From NCBI GenBank assembly GCA_030017355.1, contig JASEIR010000021.1, positions 5,590 to 13,163 of the forward strand: a DNA stretch of 7,574 nucleotides, given 5' to 3'. Positions 1 through 6,199 of this stretch are shown piece after piece. A program made the translations under genes and the position numbers. This DNA is from Actinomycetota bacterium (GTDB taxonomy: Bacteria > Actinomycetota > Aquicultoria > Aquicultorales > Aquicultoraceae). Each line of letters begins with the position of its first letter. The stretch's first letter is position 1. Under the pieces are notes generated by a model. It saw only the letters and a list, made by a program, of their open reading frames with translations, ran no database searches and had not been told where the DNA came from.

Positions 1-24
1 TAATTTAATAAGGTATAAGACTTA

Positions 25-53
25 CGCCCCGCTTTTTGCGGGGTTAGTTTTGT
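25..53 (+). terminator. Rho-independent terminator of an upstream gene
   Basis: CCCCGC (27-32), a TTTTT loop (33-37) and GCGGGG (38-43) form a perfect 6-bp GC stem, followed by the T-rich tail TTAGTTTTGT (44-53). On the + strand this is a typical intrinsic terminator; on the - strand there is no T-run. It probably ends a + strand gene lying before the window. Only about 25 bases separate it from the next gene's ribosome site, and I see no convincing promoter there. The phosphatase gene may therefore depend partly on readthrough. Confidence 0.8.
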
Positions 54-78
54 CTAGCAACTGTTGAAGGTGGGTTAA

Positions 79-861
79 ATGTCAGAATATCTAGATTTGG
101 CTGTTGATTTAGTACTTAAAGCTGGCCGTATGATAAAAGAGATGTCAAAACAAAGGCATACTATTACCTATAAGGGCGAGGTTGACCTTGTCACAGAGGC
201 AGATTTAAAATCTGAGAGCCTGATAACTGAGGGCATCAAAAAATTGTTTCCAGACCATAATATTTTGGCTGAAGAAAGTGGCTTGTTGCAACATGAATCT
301 GATTATGTATGGATCATCGATCCTTTGGACGGAACTACTAACTATGCACATGGTTTTCCGCTGTACGGCATCTCGATTGCTCTTGAGTATAAAGGCGAAG
401 TGATAGTTGGTGTAGTATACGATCCAAGTTTAGATGAGTTATTTACCGCCGAAAAAGGAAAAGGCGCATTTTTAAACGGCAGTCCAATAAGAGTTTCAGG
501 TATAACTACACTAAATGAGTCGCTTCTTGCTACTGGGTTTCCCTATTTCTATAGGGAGCGTCCAGAATATATACTGAAGTATTTTCGCGCTTTTTCTGTT
601 CGTGCTCAGGGAGTCAGAAGAGCAGGGGCAGCTACCATAGATTTAACTGGGTTAGCCTGCGGTCGATTTGACGGGTACTGGGAAGTTGGCTTAAAGCCCT
701 GGGATATGGCTGCTGGCGGTCTAATAGCAACTGAAGCAGGCGCAAAAATAACTAAGTTTAATGGCGATACATTTGATATCCGAGTTCCTGAGATGCTTGC
801 CAGCAATGGCCTAATTCATGATGAGATGCTTGAAATCATAAAAAGTATAGAAGAAAACTAG
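79..861 (+). CDS. inositol monophosphatase family protein (SuhB-like)
   Basis: A 260-residue protein of the Mg2+-dependent, Li+-sensitive phosphatase superfamily, close to the usual family length of 250-270. The metal and phosphate motifs are all present: AEES with Glu65/Glu66, the motif DPLDGTTN with Asp81 and Asp84 (81-88), and the late motif KPWDMAAG with Asp209. The active site therefore looks intact. Family members hydrolyse myo-inositol-1-phosphate, histidinol phosphate, fructose-1,6-bisphosphate, NADP or PAP; sequence alone does not decide the substrate, so I give no gene symbol. The ATG has a good ribosome site, AAGGTGG (67-73), five bases upstream. The gene follows a terminator and its TAG stop overlaps by 4 bp the stop of the convergent MarR gene, with no terminator between them. 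It is expected to be cytoplasmic, with no signal peptide. Confidence 0.93.
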   Translation: MSEYLDLAVDLVLKAGRMIKEMSKQRHTITYKGEVDLVTEADLKSESLITEGIKKLFPDHNILAEESGLLQHESDYVWIIDPLDGTTNYAHGFPLYGISIALEYKGEVIVGVVYDPSLDELFTAEKGKGAFLNGSPIRVSGITTLNESLLATGFPYFYRERPEYILKYFRAFSVRAQGVRRAGAATIDLTGLACGRFDGYWEVGLKPWDMAAGGLIATEAGAKITKFNGDTFDIRVPEMLASNGLIHDEMLEIIKSIEEN

Positions 862-1277
862 CCGCCATTCATTTTCTTTAGAATGCGAATTAGCTCTTCC
901 TGCTCCTTTCTGGTGAGTCGCTCAACATAGGGAGCCATTATTGCTCGATGCGCTTGTTTTGATCTGTTAACAATGTCGCGACCTTTATCTGTTAGATAAA
1001 GTTGAGTTACGCGCCTGTCTTTTTTGCTGGGGATTCTAATTACATAACCGGATTCGACTAGTCTGTCTACTGTAATTGTAGCAGTTGGCTGGCTTACACC
1101 AACAAGAATTGCAAAAGTGGATATATCGCAGCCTTCATTTGCAGAGAGAATTCTTAGCGCATGGTGTTCTGCACGGCTTATTCCAAGAATCCTACTTACG
1201 TGCTGAGGGCGAGATCTTCTAAGCACCGTTAAAAGTTCATCTAAAATCTCGTCTGTATTGCGATCAAGAAACTGCAA
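858..1277 (-). CDS. MarR-family transcriptional regulator
   Basis: A 139-residue winged-helix repressor of typical MarR length. The recognition helix region is around VGVSQPTATITVDRL (59-73). The wing follows, with the family signature KKDRRVTQLYLTDKG (85-99) including the conserved Asp-Arg pair. Helical ends for dimerisation flank it. There is one Cys (Cys50) and none near the N-terminus, so it does not look like an OhrR-type peroxide sensor. The start is TTG at 1277: AAGGAG lies 9 bases upstream, while the nearby ATG at 1284 is only 2 bases from that site and runs quickly into a stop. The gene diverges from the hem operon. A perfect inverted repeat on its own promoter implies autoregulation. 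A heme or porphyrin ligand is possible by position (PefR of streptococci is a MarR-family heme sensor), but that is inference. Confidence 0.92.
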   Translation of the reverse strand: MQFLDRNTDEILDELLTVLRRSRPQHVSRILGISRAEHHALRILSANEGCDISTFAILVGVSQPTATITVDRLVESGYVIRIPSKKDRRVTQLYLTDKGRDIVNRSKQAHRAIMAPYVERLTRKEQEELIRILKKMNGG

Positions 1278-1286
1278 CTTGCATTT

Positions 1287-1292
1287 CTCCTT
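1287..1292 (-). promoter_or_regulatory. Shine-Dalgarno site fixing the TTG start of marR
   Basis: AAGGAG on the - strand sits 9 bases before the TTG at 1277 and only 2 bases before an out-of-frame ATG at 1284. The spacing therefore selects TTG. The site directly abuts the inverted repeat 1292-1314. Confidence 0.7.
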
Positions 1293-1314
1293 ATACTTAG
1301 ATAAACTAAGTATA
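1292..1314. promoter_or_regulatory. perfect inverted repeat, probable MarR operator
   Basis: TATACTTAG (1292-1300), five spacer bases ATAAA, and CTAAGTATA (1306-1314) form a perfect 9-bp-arm palindrome. The core TTAG-N5-CTAA has the size and AT-rich character of known MarR-family operators. It overlaps the -10 box of the marR promoter and reaches the ribosome site, so occupancy should block transcription of marR itself. That the local MarR protein binds it is inference from position. Confidence 0.7.
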
Positions 1315-1336
1315 GCATGCCTTTAATAATTGTCTA
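1309..1336 (-). promoter_or_regulatory. marR promoter
   Basis: Read on the - strand, TAGACA (1336-1331) is a -35 box matching the consensus at 5 of 6 positions. A 16-base spacer separates it from TATACT (1314-1309), a -10 box also matching at 5 of 6. The predicted start near 1302 gives a leader of about 25 bases. The -10 box lies entirely inside one arm of the inverted repeat. Confidence 0.6.
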
Positions 1337-1426
1337 GATGGAGTAATAAATTGTTTAACGTCGAGTTATACAATTAAATAAAGAGGTTATAGCTTTTCTA
1401 ATTTATATTTATTATCAATGTTTATC

Positions 1427-1447
1427 GGATGGCATCCATGCTATAAG
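1427..1447 (+). promoter_or_regulatory. candidate hemE operon promoter (extended -10) with overlapping short palindromes
   Basis: TGCTATAAG (1439-1447) is an extended -10 element (TGN followed by TATAAG). It would start a transcript near 1454, about 97 bases before hemE. I see no good -35, as is common for extended -10 promoters. Just upstream are nested short palindromes: GGAT-GGC-ATCC (1427-1437), ATGG-CAT-CCAT (1429-1439) and GCAT-CC-ATGC (1432-1441). They touch the -10 and could be a regulator site. A weaker alternative is TTGTTT (1351-1356) with TAAATA (1375-1380). Confidence 0.4.
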
Positions 1448-1453
1448 AAAGTA

Positions 1454-1550
1454 CGCGAGTCGGACCCAGGCTTGCGAGGACCAAGGCAAGTTTAAGTATG
1501 GCTGAGCGGGAAGTATCTACAAGCTTTAACGTTTTGAGAGGAGCACGCAA
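1454..1550 (+). other. hemE 5' leader, GC-richer, with a stem-loop
   Basis: Between the candidate promoter and hemE the sequence turns abruptly from AT-rich to mixed composition, as expected for a transcribed, possibly structured leader. GCTTGC (1470-1475) can pair with GCAAGT (1486-1491) around a 10-base loop, giving six pairs including one G-U. I compared it by eye with the core motifs of cobalamin, TPP, SAM, purine, T-box and similar riboswitches and found no match. The hemE ribosome site AGAGGAG is at 1537-1543, seven bases before the ATG. Confidence 0.35.
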
Positions 1551-2585
1551 ATGGCATTCAATGACCGTTTCCTGAAGGCTTGCAGGCGGGAGCAAGTTGA
1601 CATGACGCCTGTCTGGCTTATGAGACAGGCAGGTCGCTATATGAAGGAGTACCGGGATATACGCGCAAAACACGACTTTCTTACCATGTGTAAGGAGCCA
1701 GAAATTGCAGCTGAAGTTACTCTGCAGCCGGTTGATCATCTTGGTGTAGATGCCGCAATTCTTTTTGCCGATATTCTGCTGCCGCTTGAAGGAATGGGAA
1801 TAAAGCTGGAATTTGCAAAAGGCGAAGGACCAGTAATTCACAATCCAGTTCGCCGAAGAGCTGATGTAGGCAAGATAACAGTTGTTGAAGCTGAGGAGGC
1901 CACTCCGTATGTTGCTGAGGCTATAAAAATATTAAGGAGGGAACTTAAAAACCGCGTTCCTTTGATAGGTTTTTCAGGCGCACCTTTTACAATTGCAAGC
2001 TACATCGTTGAGGGCTCTGGATCAAGGGATTATCGCTATACAAAGGCTTTGATGTATGAGGATCCTGAGGCCTGGCATGCATTGATGGATAAGCTTTCTG
2101 AGATTGTTACGCGCTACCTTCGTATGCAAATAAAAGCGGGGGCACAGGCAGTTCAGATGTTTGATTCATGGGTTGGTGCTCTTGGGCCATACGAGTATGA
2201 AAAATTTGTCATGCCCTATAGCAAGAAGGTCATGGATAATCTAGCGGGCGAAGCTGTCCCAAGGATTCACTTTGCAAATAACGCATCAACACTGCTTGAG
2301 CTTGTTTCGATGGCGGGTGGCGATGTAATTGGTGTCGATTGGAGAATCAATCTTGATATTGCATGGCAAAGAATTGGCTACGACAAGGCTATTCAGGGAA
2401 ATCTTGATCCAATCACCTTGTTTGGTCCCATAGATAGCATTAAGGAGCGCGTAAAAGATATTTTAGATAGAGCTGGCGGAAGGCCGGGTCATATATTTAA
2501 TCTAGGGCATGGTATTCACAAAGAAACGCCTGTCAGCCATGTCAAGGCTTTGGTTGAGATAGTTCATGAGTTAAGTAGAAAGTAG
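1551..2585 (+). CDS. hemE: uroporphyrinogen decarboxylase
   Basis: Decarboxylates the four acetate side chains of uroporphyrinogen III to give coproporphyrinogen III, a cytoplasmic step at the head of heme synthesis. The 344 residues match the family length. Hallmarks are the N-terminal signature MRQAGRYMKEYR (24-35) with the substrate-binding arginines, Asp74 in LFADI corresponding to the catalytic Asp, and GAPFTIASY (143-151) with the conserved Tyr151. The C-terminal NLGHGI (317-322) carries the conserved His320. The ATG has AGAGGAG seven bases upstream. It is the first gene of a three-gene operon with 16 bases before hemH, and it diverges from marR across a 273-bp control region. The identification is secure; methyltransferase relatives of the fold lack this full set of motifs. 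Confidence 0.97.
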   Translation: MAFNDRFLKACRREQVDMTPVWLMRQAGRYMKEYRDIRAKHDFLTMCKEPEIAAEVTLQPVDHLGVDAAILFADILLPLEGMGIKLEFAKGEGPVIHNPVRRRADVGKITVVEAEEATPYVAEAIKILRRELKNRVPLIGFSGAPFTIASYIVEGSGSRDYRYTKALMYEDPEAWHALMDKLSEIVTRYLRMQIKAGAQAVQMFDSWVGALGPYEYEKFVMPYSKKVMDNLAGEAVPRIHFANNASTLLELVSMAGGDVIGVDWRINLDIAWQRIGYDKAIQGNLDPITLFGPIDSIKERVKDILDRAGGRPGHIFNLGHGIHKETPVSHVKALVEIVHELSRK

Positions 2586-2601
2586 TCGAAAGGAGATAAA
2601 T

Positions 2602-3564
2602 TTGTCCTCTGAGTTAGCTGATGGAGAAAAAATCGGTGTCTTGCTGTTGGCTTTTGGGGGTCCGGATTCTCTAGATGCAGTTGAGCCTTTTATGGAAAAG
2701 CTGATGAAGGGAAGGAAGCCAACCCCTGAAATAATAGCAAGGGCAAAGGAAAAATATAGGCAAATCGGAGGAAAATCCCCACTTCCTGAGGTTACTAAAA
2801 GGCAAGCTCGGGCACTTGAGGTAAAGCTCAATGATGCCTGTGCTAGTTCCTGGAGTTTTAAAACTTACGTTGGCATGCGTTACTGGCATCCTTTTATAGA
2901 AGAAGCTATCCAGCAAATGGTTTCAGATGGCATAACAAAGGCTTTTGCAATAAGCATGTCACCGCATAGCTCGAAAATAAGCACTGGTGCTTATATTGAG
3001 GAAATAGAAAGAGTAATCGCTGATAAAAAATATAATATAGAAATAGAGATGCTAAGCGGAATGCATAAGAACCCCCTTTTTATTGAGGCAGTTGCTGAAA
3101 AAATAAATTCCGCGCTTGAAAGATTCCCGGCTGATAAAAGAAAGCACGTTTGCCTAATTTTTAGCGCACATAGTCTTCCAATGTCATACATTGAAAGCGG
3201 CGACCCTTATGTTGGTGAAATTAAGGAGACGCTGGATGAGCTGTTGAAAAAGATAGATTCAATGCCCTGGTATCTTGCATATCAGAGCAAAGGAAATATT
3301 CCAGGTAAATGGCTTGGACCAATGGTTGACGAAGTTCTTAGGAAAGCTGTTCAGGATGGTTTCACAGGGGTTTTGCTGGTGCCGATTGGATTTGCATCTG
3401 ACCATGTTGAAACGCTATGGGATTTAGACATTTTACATAAAAAGCAGGCAGAGGATTTAGGTTTAATATGTGAGCGATCGGATGCTCTAAATGATTCACC
3501 TAAATTTATTGAGGCTCTTGCATCGATGGTTTGCAGCAACTTCCTAGCTCTTCTTGAAAGGTGA
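2602..3564 (+). CDS. hemH: ferrochelatase (probably coproporphyrin III ferrochelatase, CpfC)
   Basis: Inserts Fe2+ into a porphyrin. The 320 residues match the single-domain soluble bacterial type. Key residues are the catalytic His190 in FSAHSLP (187-193) and Glu270 in SDHVETLWD (267-275); SMSPHSSKISTGAY (118-131) is also typical. No membrane segment or signal peptide is visible. The N-terminal motif is LLLAFGGP (14-21): Phe18 sits where Bacillus CpfC has its axial-ligand Tyr13, as I recall that protein. The start is TTG with AGGAG six bases upstream; no ATG lies nearby in frame. It sits between hemE and a HemY-type oxidase. In monoderms with this set the enzyme usually works on coproporphyrin III, with HemQ finishing the route. 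HemQ is not in the window, so substrate choice is inferred from context. Confidence 0.95.
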   Translation: MSSELADGEKIGVLLLAFGGPDSLDAVEPFMEKLMKGRKPTPEIIARAKEKYRQIGGKSPLPEVTKRQARALEVKLNDACASSWSFKTYVGMRYWHPFIEEAIQQMVSDGITKAFAISMSPHSSKISTGAYIEEIERVIADKKYNIEIEMLSGMHKNPLFIEAVAEKINSALERFPADKRKHVCLIFSAHSLPMSYIESGDPYVGEIKETLDELLKKIDSMPWYLAYQSKGNIPGKWLGPMVDEVLRKAVQDGFTGVLLVPIGFASDHVETLWDLDILHKKQAEDLGLICERSDALNDSPKFIEALASMVCSNFLALLER

Positions 3565-3572
3565 TAAAGATG
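3557..3572 (+). promoter_or_regulatory. ribosome site deciding the hemY start
   Basis: AAAGG (3557-3561) lies inside the last codons of hemH, eight bases before the ATG at 3570. The in-frame GTG at 3561 begins on the last G of this site and so cannot use it, which makes ATG 3570 the better start. Confidence 0.65.
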
Positions 3573-5063
3573 AAAAAGGTGGCAATTATTGGTGGAGGTA
3601 TAACTGGGCTCTCGGCGGCTTACTCCATCCAAAGAGCCATCAACAACGGAAACATTGATATTGATTATATCCTTCTTGAAAAAAGCTCCCGCGTAGGTGG
3701 TAAAATCCTTACCGAGCGCACTAAAGATGGTTTTGTAATCGAGGGCGGGCCTGACTCATTTATTTCCACCAAACCATGGATATTTGAGTTAGCGAAGAAA
3801 CTTGGATGCGAAGACAAACTTATCTGCAGCAATGATGATTTAAAGAAAACCCAAATTCTAGTGAAAGGCAGGTTTCGTGAGCTGCCGGACGGTATCATGC
3901 TAGTTGTGCCCACCAGGATCATGCCGTTTATTACCACCAATCTTTTTTCATGGTCGGGTAAGTTGCGCATGGCAATGGACCTATTTATTCCAAAAAAGAA
4001 AGAATTAAGTGACGAGACATTATCTAGCTTTATAAGAAGGCGATTTGGTAAGCAATGTTTGGATAGGCTTGCTGATCCTTTAGTAGCTGGCGTATATTCA
4101 AGCGATCCAGAACAGATGAGCCTTCAAGCAACTTTTCCAATACTGCTTGAAATGGAGCAGAAGTATGGCAGTCTGACCCGGGGTATGATAGCAACTATGA
4201 GGGCAAGGCGCAAAGCGCCTGCACTGGTATCAAATCAGGGCGGAGGCAATGCAAGGCTTGTTGCACATAGCAATTCCCAGGCTAGCTCTAAAAGGACGCT
4301 TCACATGTCTTTTAGGGGTGGGATGCAGGACTTAATCGATGAGGTCTATAGCGTTCTTGATAAGAATAAGATTTTTATAAATGCTGCTGTCTTAAAAGTA
4401 GATAAAGTTCTTAAAAATAATGGCGAGCCGATATATTGCTTGCATATGGCTGACGGAAAAGTTATCCAAGCAGATGCTGTTATTATTTGCGCGCTTTCAA
4501 ATGATGCTGCCGCTATGGTTGAGGATATAGACAAGCAGCTTGCAGATACTTTAAAGGAAATACCACTGGTTTCCTCGGCTACAGTATCCCTTGTTTATAG
4601 AAAAAAAGACGTAAAGCATGACTTTAAAGGCTTTGGTTTTCTTGTTCCGCTTGGGGAAGGCCGAAAGATTAAGGCTTGCACCTGGAGTTCAAGTAAATGG
4701 AGTGGTCGTGTACCCGGTGACGAATACGTGCTTATTCGTGTATTTCTTGGGGGAGCAAGGACTCAAGAGCTTGCATTTTTATCAGACGAGGATATGGAGA
4801 TGATTGTTAAATCGGAACTTAAAAGTCTCATGGGAATAGATGTTGAGCCAGTCAGCATGTGGATATTCCGCTGGCCTAGCGCAATGCCACAGTATACAAT
4901 GGGTCATCTTGACAGGGTTAAGAGAATTGAGGAAAGAATAGCAACCCACCCAGGCATGTTTCTGGCTGGTGCATCATACAGAGGTGTTGGCATACCTGAC
5001 TGTATAAATTCTGGAACTAAAGCTGCGGAAGCCGTTTTGAAGTACCTTTCGGGAAGTGCTTAG
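3570..5063 (+). CDS. hemY: coproporphyrinogen III / protoporphyrinogen IX oxidase (CgoX/HemY type)
   Basis: An FAD-dependent, oxygen-using oxidase that removes six electrons from a porphyrinogen. With start ATG 3570 it has 497 residues, slightly longer than the roughly 470 of Bacillus HemY. The dinucleotide-binding motif VAIIGGGITGL (4-14) opens the protein, followed by LLEKSSRVGGKI (35-46) and EGGPDSF (58-64). The C-terminal FAD signature is GASYRGVGIPDCINSG (466-481). A polar, probably disordered stretch around residues 205-240, rich in Arg, Ser, Asn and Gln and just before SFRGGMQDL, may account for the extra length. It follows hemH with a 5-base gap and shares its end with the ribosome site, implying translational coupling. 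It ends 2 bases before the convergent DehI-fold gene. In a HemE-HemH-HemY set the likely substrate is coproporphyrinogen III, by analogy with Gram-positive homologues. Confidence 0.95.
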   Translation: MKKVAIIGGGITGLSAAYSIQRAINNGNIDIDYILLEKSSRVGGKILTERTKDGFVIEGGPDSFISTKPWIFELAKKLGCEDKLICSNDDLKKTQILVKGRFRELPDGIMLVVPTRIMPFITTNLFSWSGKLRMAMDLFIPKKKELSDETLSSFIRRRFGKQCLDRLADPLVAGVYSSDPEQMSLQATFPILLEMEQKYGSLTRGMIATMRARRKAPALVSNQGGGNARLVAHSNSQASSKRTLHMSFRGGMQDLIDEVYSVLDKNKIFINAAVLKVDKVLKNNGEPIYCLHMADGKVIQADAVIICALSNDAAAMVEDIDKQLADTLKEIPLVSSATVSLVYRKKDVKHDFKGFGFLVPLGEGRKIKACTWSSSKWSGRVPGDEYVLIRVFLGGARTQELAFLSDEDMEMIVKSELKSLMGIDVEPVSMWIFRWPSAMPQYTMGHLDRVKRIEERIATHPGMFLAGASYRGVGIPDCINSGTKAAEAVLKYLSGSA

Positions 5064-5065
5064 CT

Positions 5066-5947
5066 TTAAGCTGCATATTCGCCTCGCTCTACCTCCAGTA
5101 AATCTTCAGTAACCAGTCTCATCTTTACCAAGCAAAGCAAAAACGCTGGAATCTGGCTAGCAAAAAACTTTATTATTTCCTCGATATTCTCAAAATCTTC
5201 TTCATGAACTCCGGCAGCTTCCATTTCATCGTAACCCATCTTCAAAGGGTAGGCTAATCTATCTGCTGCTTCTTCGGCAAATTTAAACAGGAGTTCTTTG
5301 TCTTGCGTAAAAGCTGGCGAATTTATGAGCCTCTTTAGGTCATCCCAGGCCAGCTTTAGAAAACCAGGCCAATTTGCTATTGCCATGAAAAATGGTGCTA
5401 TTACTGGGGCACTTGTCGTTGTCTTGATGTCTTCATATATACGCTTTACATTTTCTGATGCTTGACTCTCGTCAACATAGCGTATTTCAATTTTTTGAAT
5501 AACGTTTTCCATGTAATGCTCGTGCGAAAGCTCAGGGTTGCCCCCTCCACCAATTGTTAGCCCACCAACTGCTCTAAATAAAGCAGCAGAGATGAGAAGT
5601 AGCTTTGGGGCACCATAGTTGAATGCCTCTAAAGTGGTTTGAATATCAACTAAATCATCAACTGTAAGGTCATTATTCAGTGCATCCTCATGTTTGTAAA
5701 TAGGTTCATGTCTTTGGGATGCAAGTAACCACGCGGCCGCAATTGCACGTTCACAGTCAATTCTGAATTGCTCTGTTAGGGCTGATGGCTTTATATGATT
5801 CCAGATAAATCGCAAAAATGGTGGGTATGCTGCAAAAGCCTGAAAAAATAGCGGTAACCAAGGGATTTTAAGTGATTGCTTTATATCCGAATATATCTCA
5901 GCTATATCAGGGGTCGCTTCTTTTTCGCGAACTAAATTTATATCCAT
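5066..5947 (-). CDS. DehI-fold protein (halocarboxylic acid dehalogenase DehI family), catalytic Asp apparently absent
   Basis: From ATG 5947 it has 293 residues, the size of DehI, a 2-haloacid dehalogenase built from two tandem repeats. The repeats are visible here: EIYSDIKQSLKIPW followed by YPPFLRFIW in the first half (about 17-49), and RIYEDIK followed by NWPGFLKLAW in the second (about 169-201). AFNYGAPK (108-115) closely resembles the DehI segment holding its active-site Asn, so Asn110 seems kept. Where I remember DehI having Ser-Asp before the second ALANWP, this protein has hydrophobic residues (APFFMAIANWP), so the water-activating Asp appears lost. Dehalogenase activity is therefore doubtful. 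The start is chosen because AGGAG lies eight bases before ATG 5947, whereas GTG 5956 overlaps that site. It is convergent with hemY. I see no signal peptide; function is unknown. Confidence 0.8.
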   Translation of the reverse strand: MDINLVREKEATPDIAEIYSDIKQSLKIPWLPLFFQAFAAYPPFLRFIWNHIKPSALTEQFRIDCERAIAAAWLLASQRHEPIYKHEDALNNDLTVDDLVDIQTTLEAFNYGAPKLLLISAALFRAVGGLTIGGGGNPELSHEHYMENVIQKIEIRYVDESQASENVKRIYEDIKTTTSAPVIAPFFMAIANWPGFLKLAWDDLKRLINSPAFTQDKELLFKFAEEAADRLAYPLKMGYDEMEAAGVHEEDFENIEEIIKFFASQIPAFLLCLVKMRLVTEDLLEVERGEYAA

Positions 5948-5955
5948 CACAATCA

Positions 5956-5960
5956 CTCCT
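5956..5960 (-). promoter_or_regulatory. ribosome site deciding the DehI-like start
   Basis: AGGAG on the - strand is eight bases before ATG 5947. The in-frame GTG at 5956 overlaps it and can be excluded; the in-frame GTG at 5950 is five bases away and remains a minor alternative. Confidence 0.65.
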
Positions 5961-5993
5961 GAAAGGTCTCTTTTGCTTTTTATCTTTATTTTG

Positions 5994-6008
5994 AGCTTTT
6001 AAAAAGCT
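5994..6008. repeat. short perfect palindrome in the DehI-like leader
   Basis: AGCTTTT (5994-6000), one A, and AAAAGCT (6002-6008) form a perfect 7-bp-arm inverted repeat in the expected 5' leader of the DehI-like gene. It is AT-rich and lacks a GC stem, so it is a protein site or weak hairpin rather than a terminator. Confidence 0.4.
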
Positions 6009-6022
6009 ATTTGTGCGGTGTT

Positions 6023-6052
6023 TTGATACCCTAAATTTAAATAGGGTATCAA
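6023..6052. promoter_or_regulatory. 11-bp-arm perfect inverted repeat, candidate operator
   Basis: TTGATACCCTA (6023-6033), eight bases AATTTAAA, and TAGGGTATCAA (6042-6052) form the longest perfect inverted repeat in the window. A few more pairs (GTG with CAC) can be added with a bulge. No T-run follows on either strand, so it is not a terminator. Each strand also reads TTGATA, 18 bases, TATCAA, a weak symmetrical -35/-10 pair. This could be the DehI-like gene's promoter with a dimeric repressor site over it. It lies about 75 bases upstream of that gene. Confidence 0.6.
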
Positions 6053-6144
6053 GCACACAAGCTTTATTCATTGATAGGAATTGTTTTATTGCATGCCGAT
6101 AAAAAAACAAATCAAGCTAAAAGCTGTAGATTAAAATAAAAACC

Positions 6145-6171
6145 TTGGCTGTGATTTGATGCCAATATAAT
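6145..6171 (+). promoter_or_regulatory. candidate promoter with consensus TATAAT and an inverted repeat upstream
   Basis: TATAAT (6166-6171) is a perfect -10 box in a region with no gene for 400 bases downstream. The best -35, TTGGCT (6145-6150), matches 4 of 6 with a short 15-base spacer, so an activator may be needed. TTGGC (6145-6149), 11 bases, GCCAA (6161-6165) form an inverted repeat filling the space up to the -10. The predicted start is near 6178. Confidence 0.45.
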
Positions 6172-6199
6172 GAAATTTTAATTGTCACGCCTAGGAATA

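Noticed and set aside
14..19. TATAAG as a -10 box for the phosphatase gene
   Set aside because: It lies upstream of the terminator hairpin and its -35 would fall outside the window, so it cannot be judged.
858..1277. OhrR-type organic peroxide sensor
   Set aside because: The family's N-terminal reactive Cys is missing; the only Cys is at residue 50.
1501..1530. AAGTATCTAC resembling the junction of purine riboswitches
   Set aside because: The flanking stems and the second conserved junction of a purine aptamer are absent; a short chance match.
1498..1575. Possible 25-codon leader peptide starting at ATG 1498 and overlapping the hemE start
   Set aside because: There is no Shine-Dalgarno site before it, its composition is unremarkable, and hemE has its own strong ribosome site.
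1422..1841. 139-codon open frame on the - strand
   Set aside because: It lies mostly antisense to the securely identified hemE and resembles no family; it is a shadow frame.
4618..4803. 61-codon + strand frame inside hemY
   Set aside because: It is contained in a well-supported FAD oxidase gene in another frame.
5058..5071. GCTTA-GCTT-TAAGC hairpin between hemY and the DehI-like gene
   Set aside because: It has only five AT-rich pairs and no T-run on either strand, so it is not a credible terminator.
5907..6110. 67-codon open frame on the - strand overlapping the DehI-like start
   Set aside because: It runs through the 11-bp inverted repeat and the ribosome site of the DehI-like gene, is very basic, and has no plausible ribosome site.
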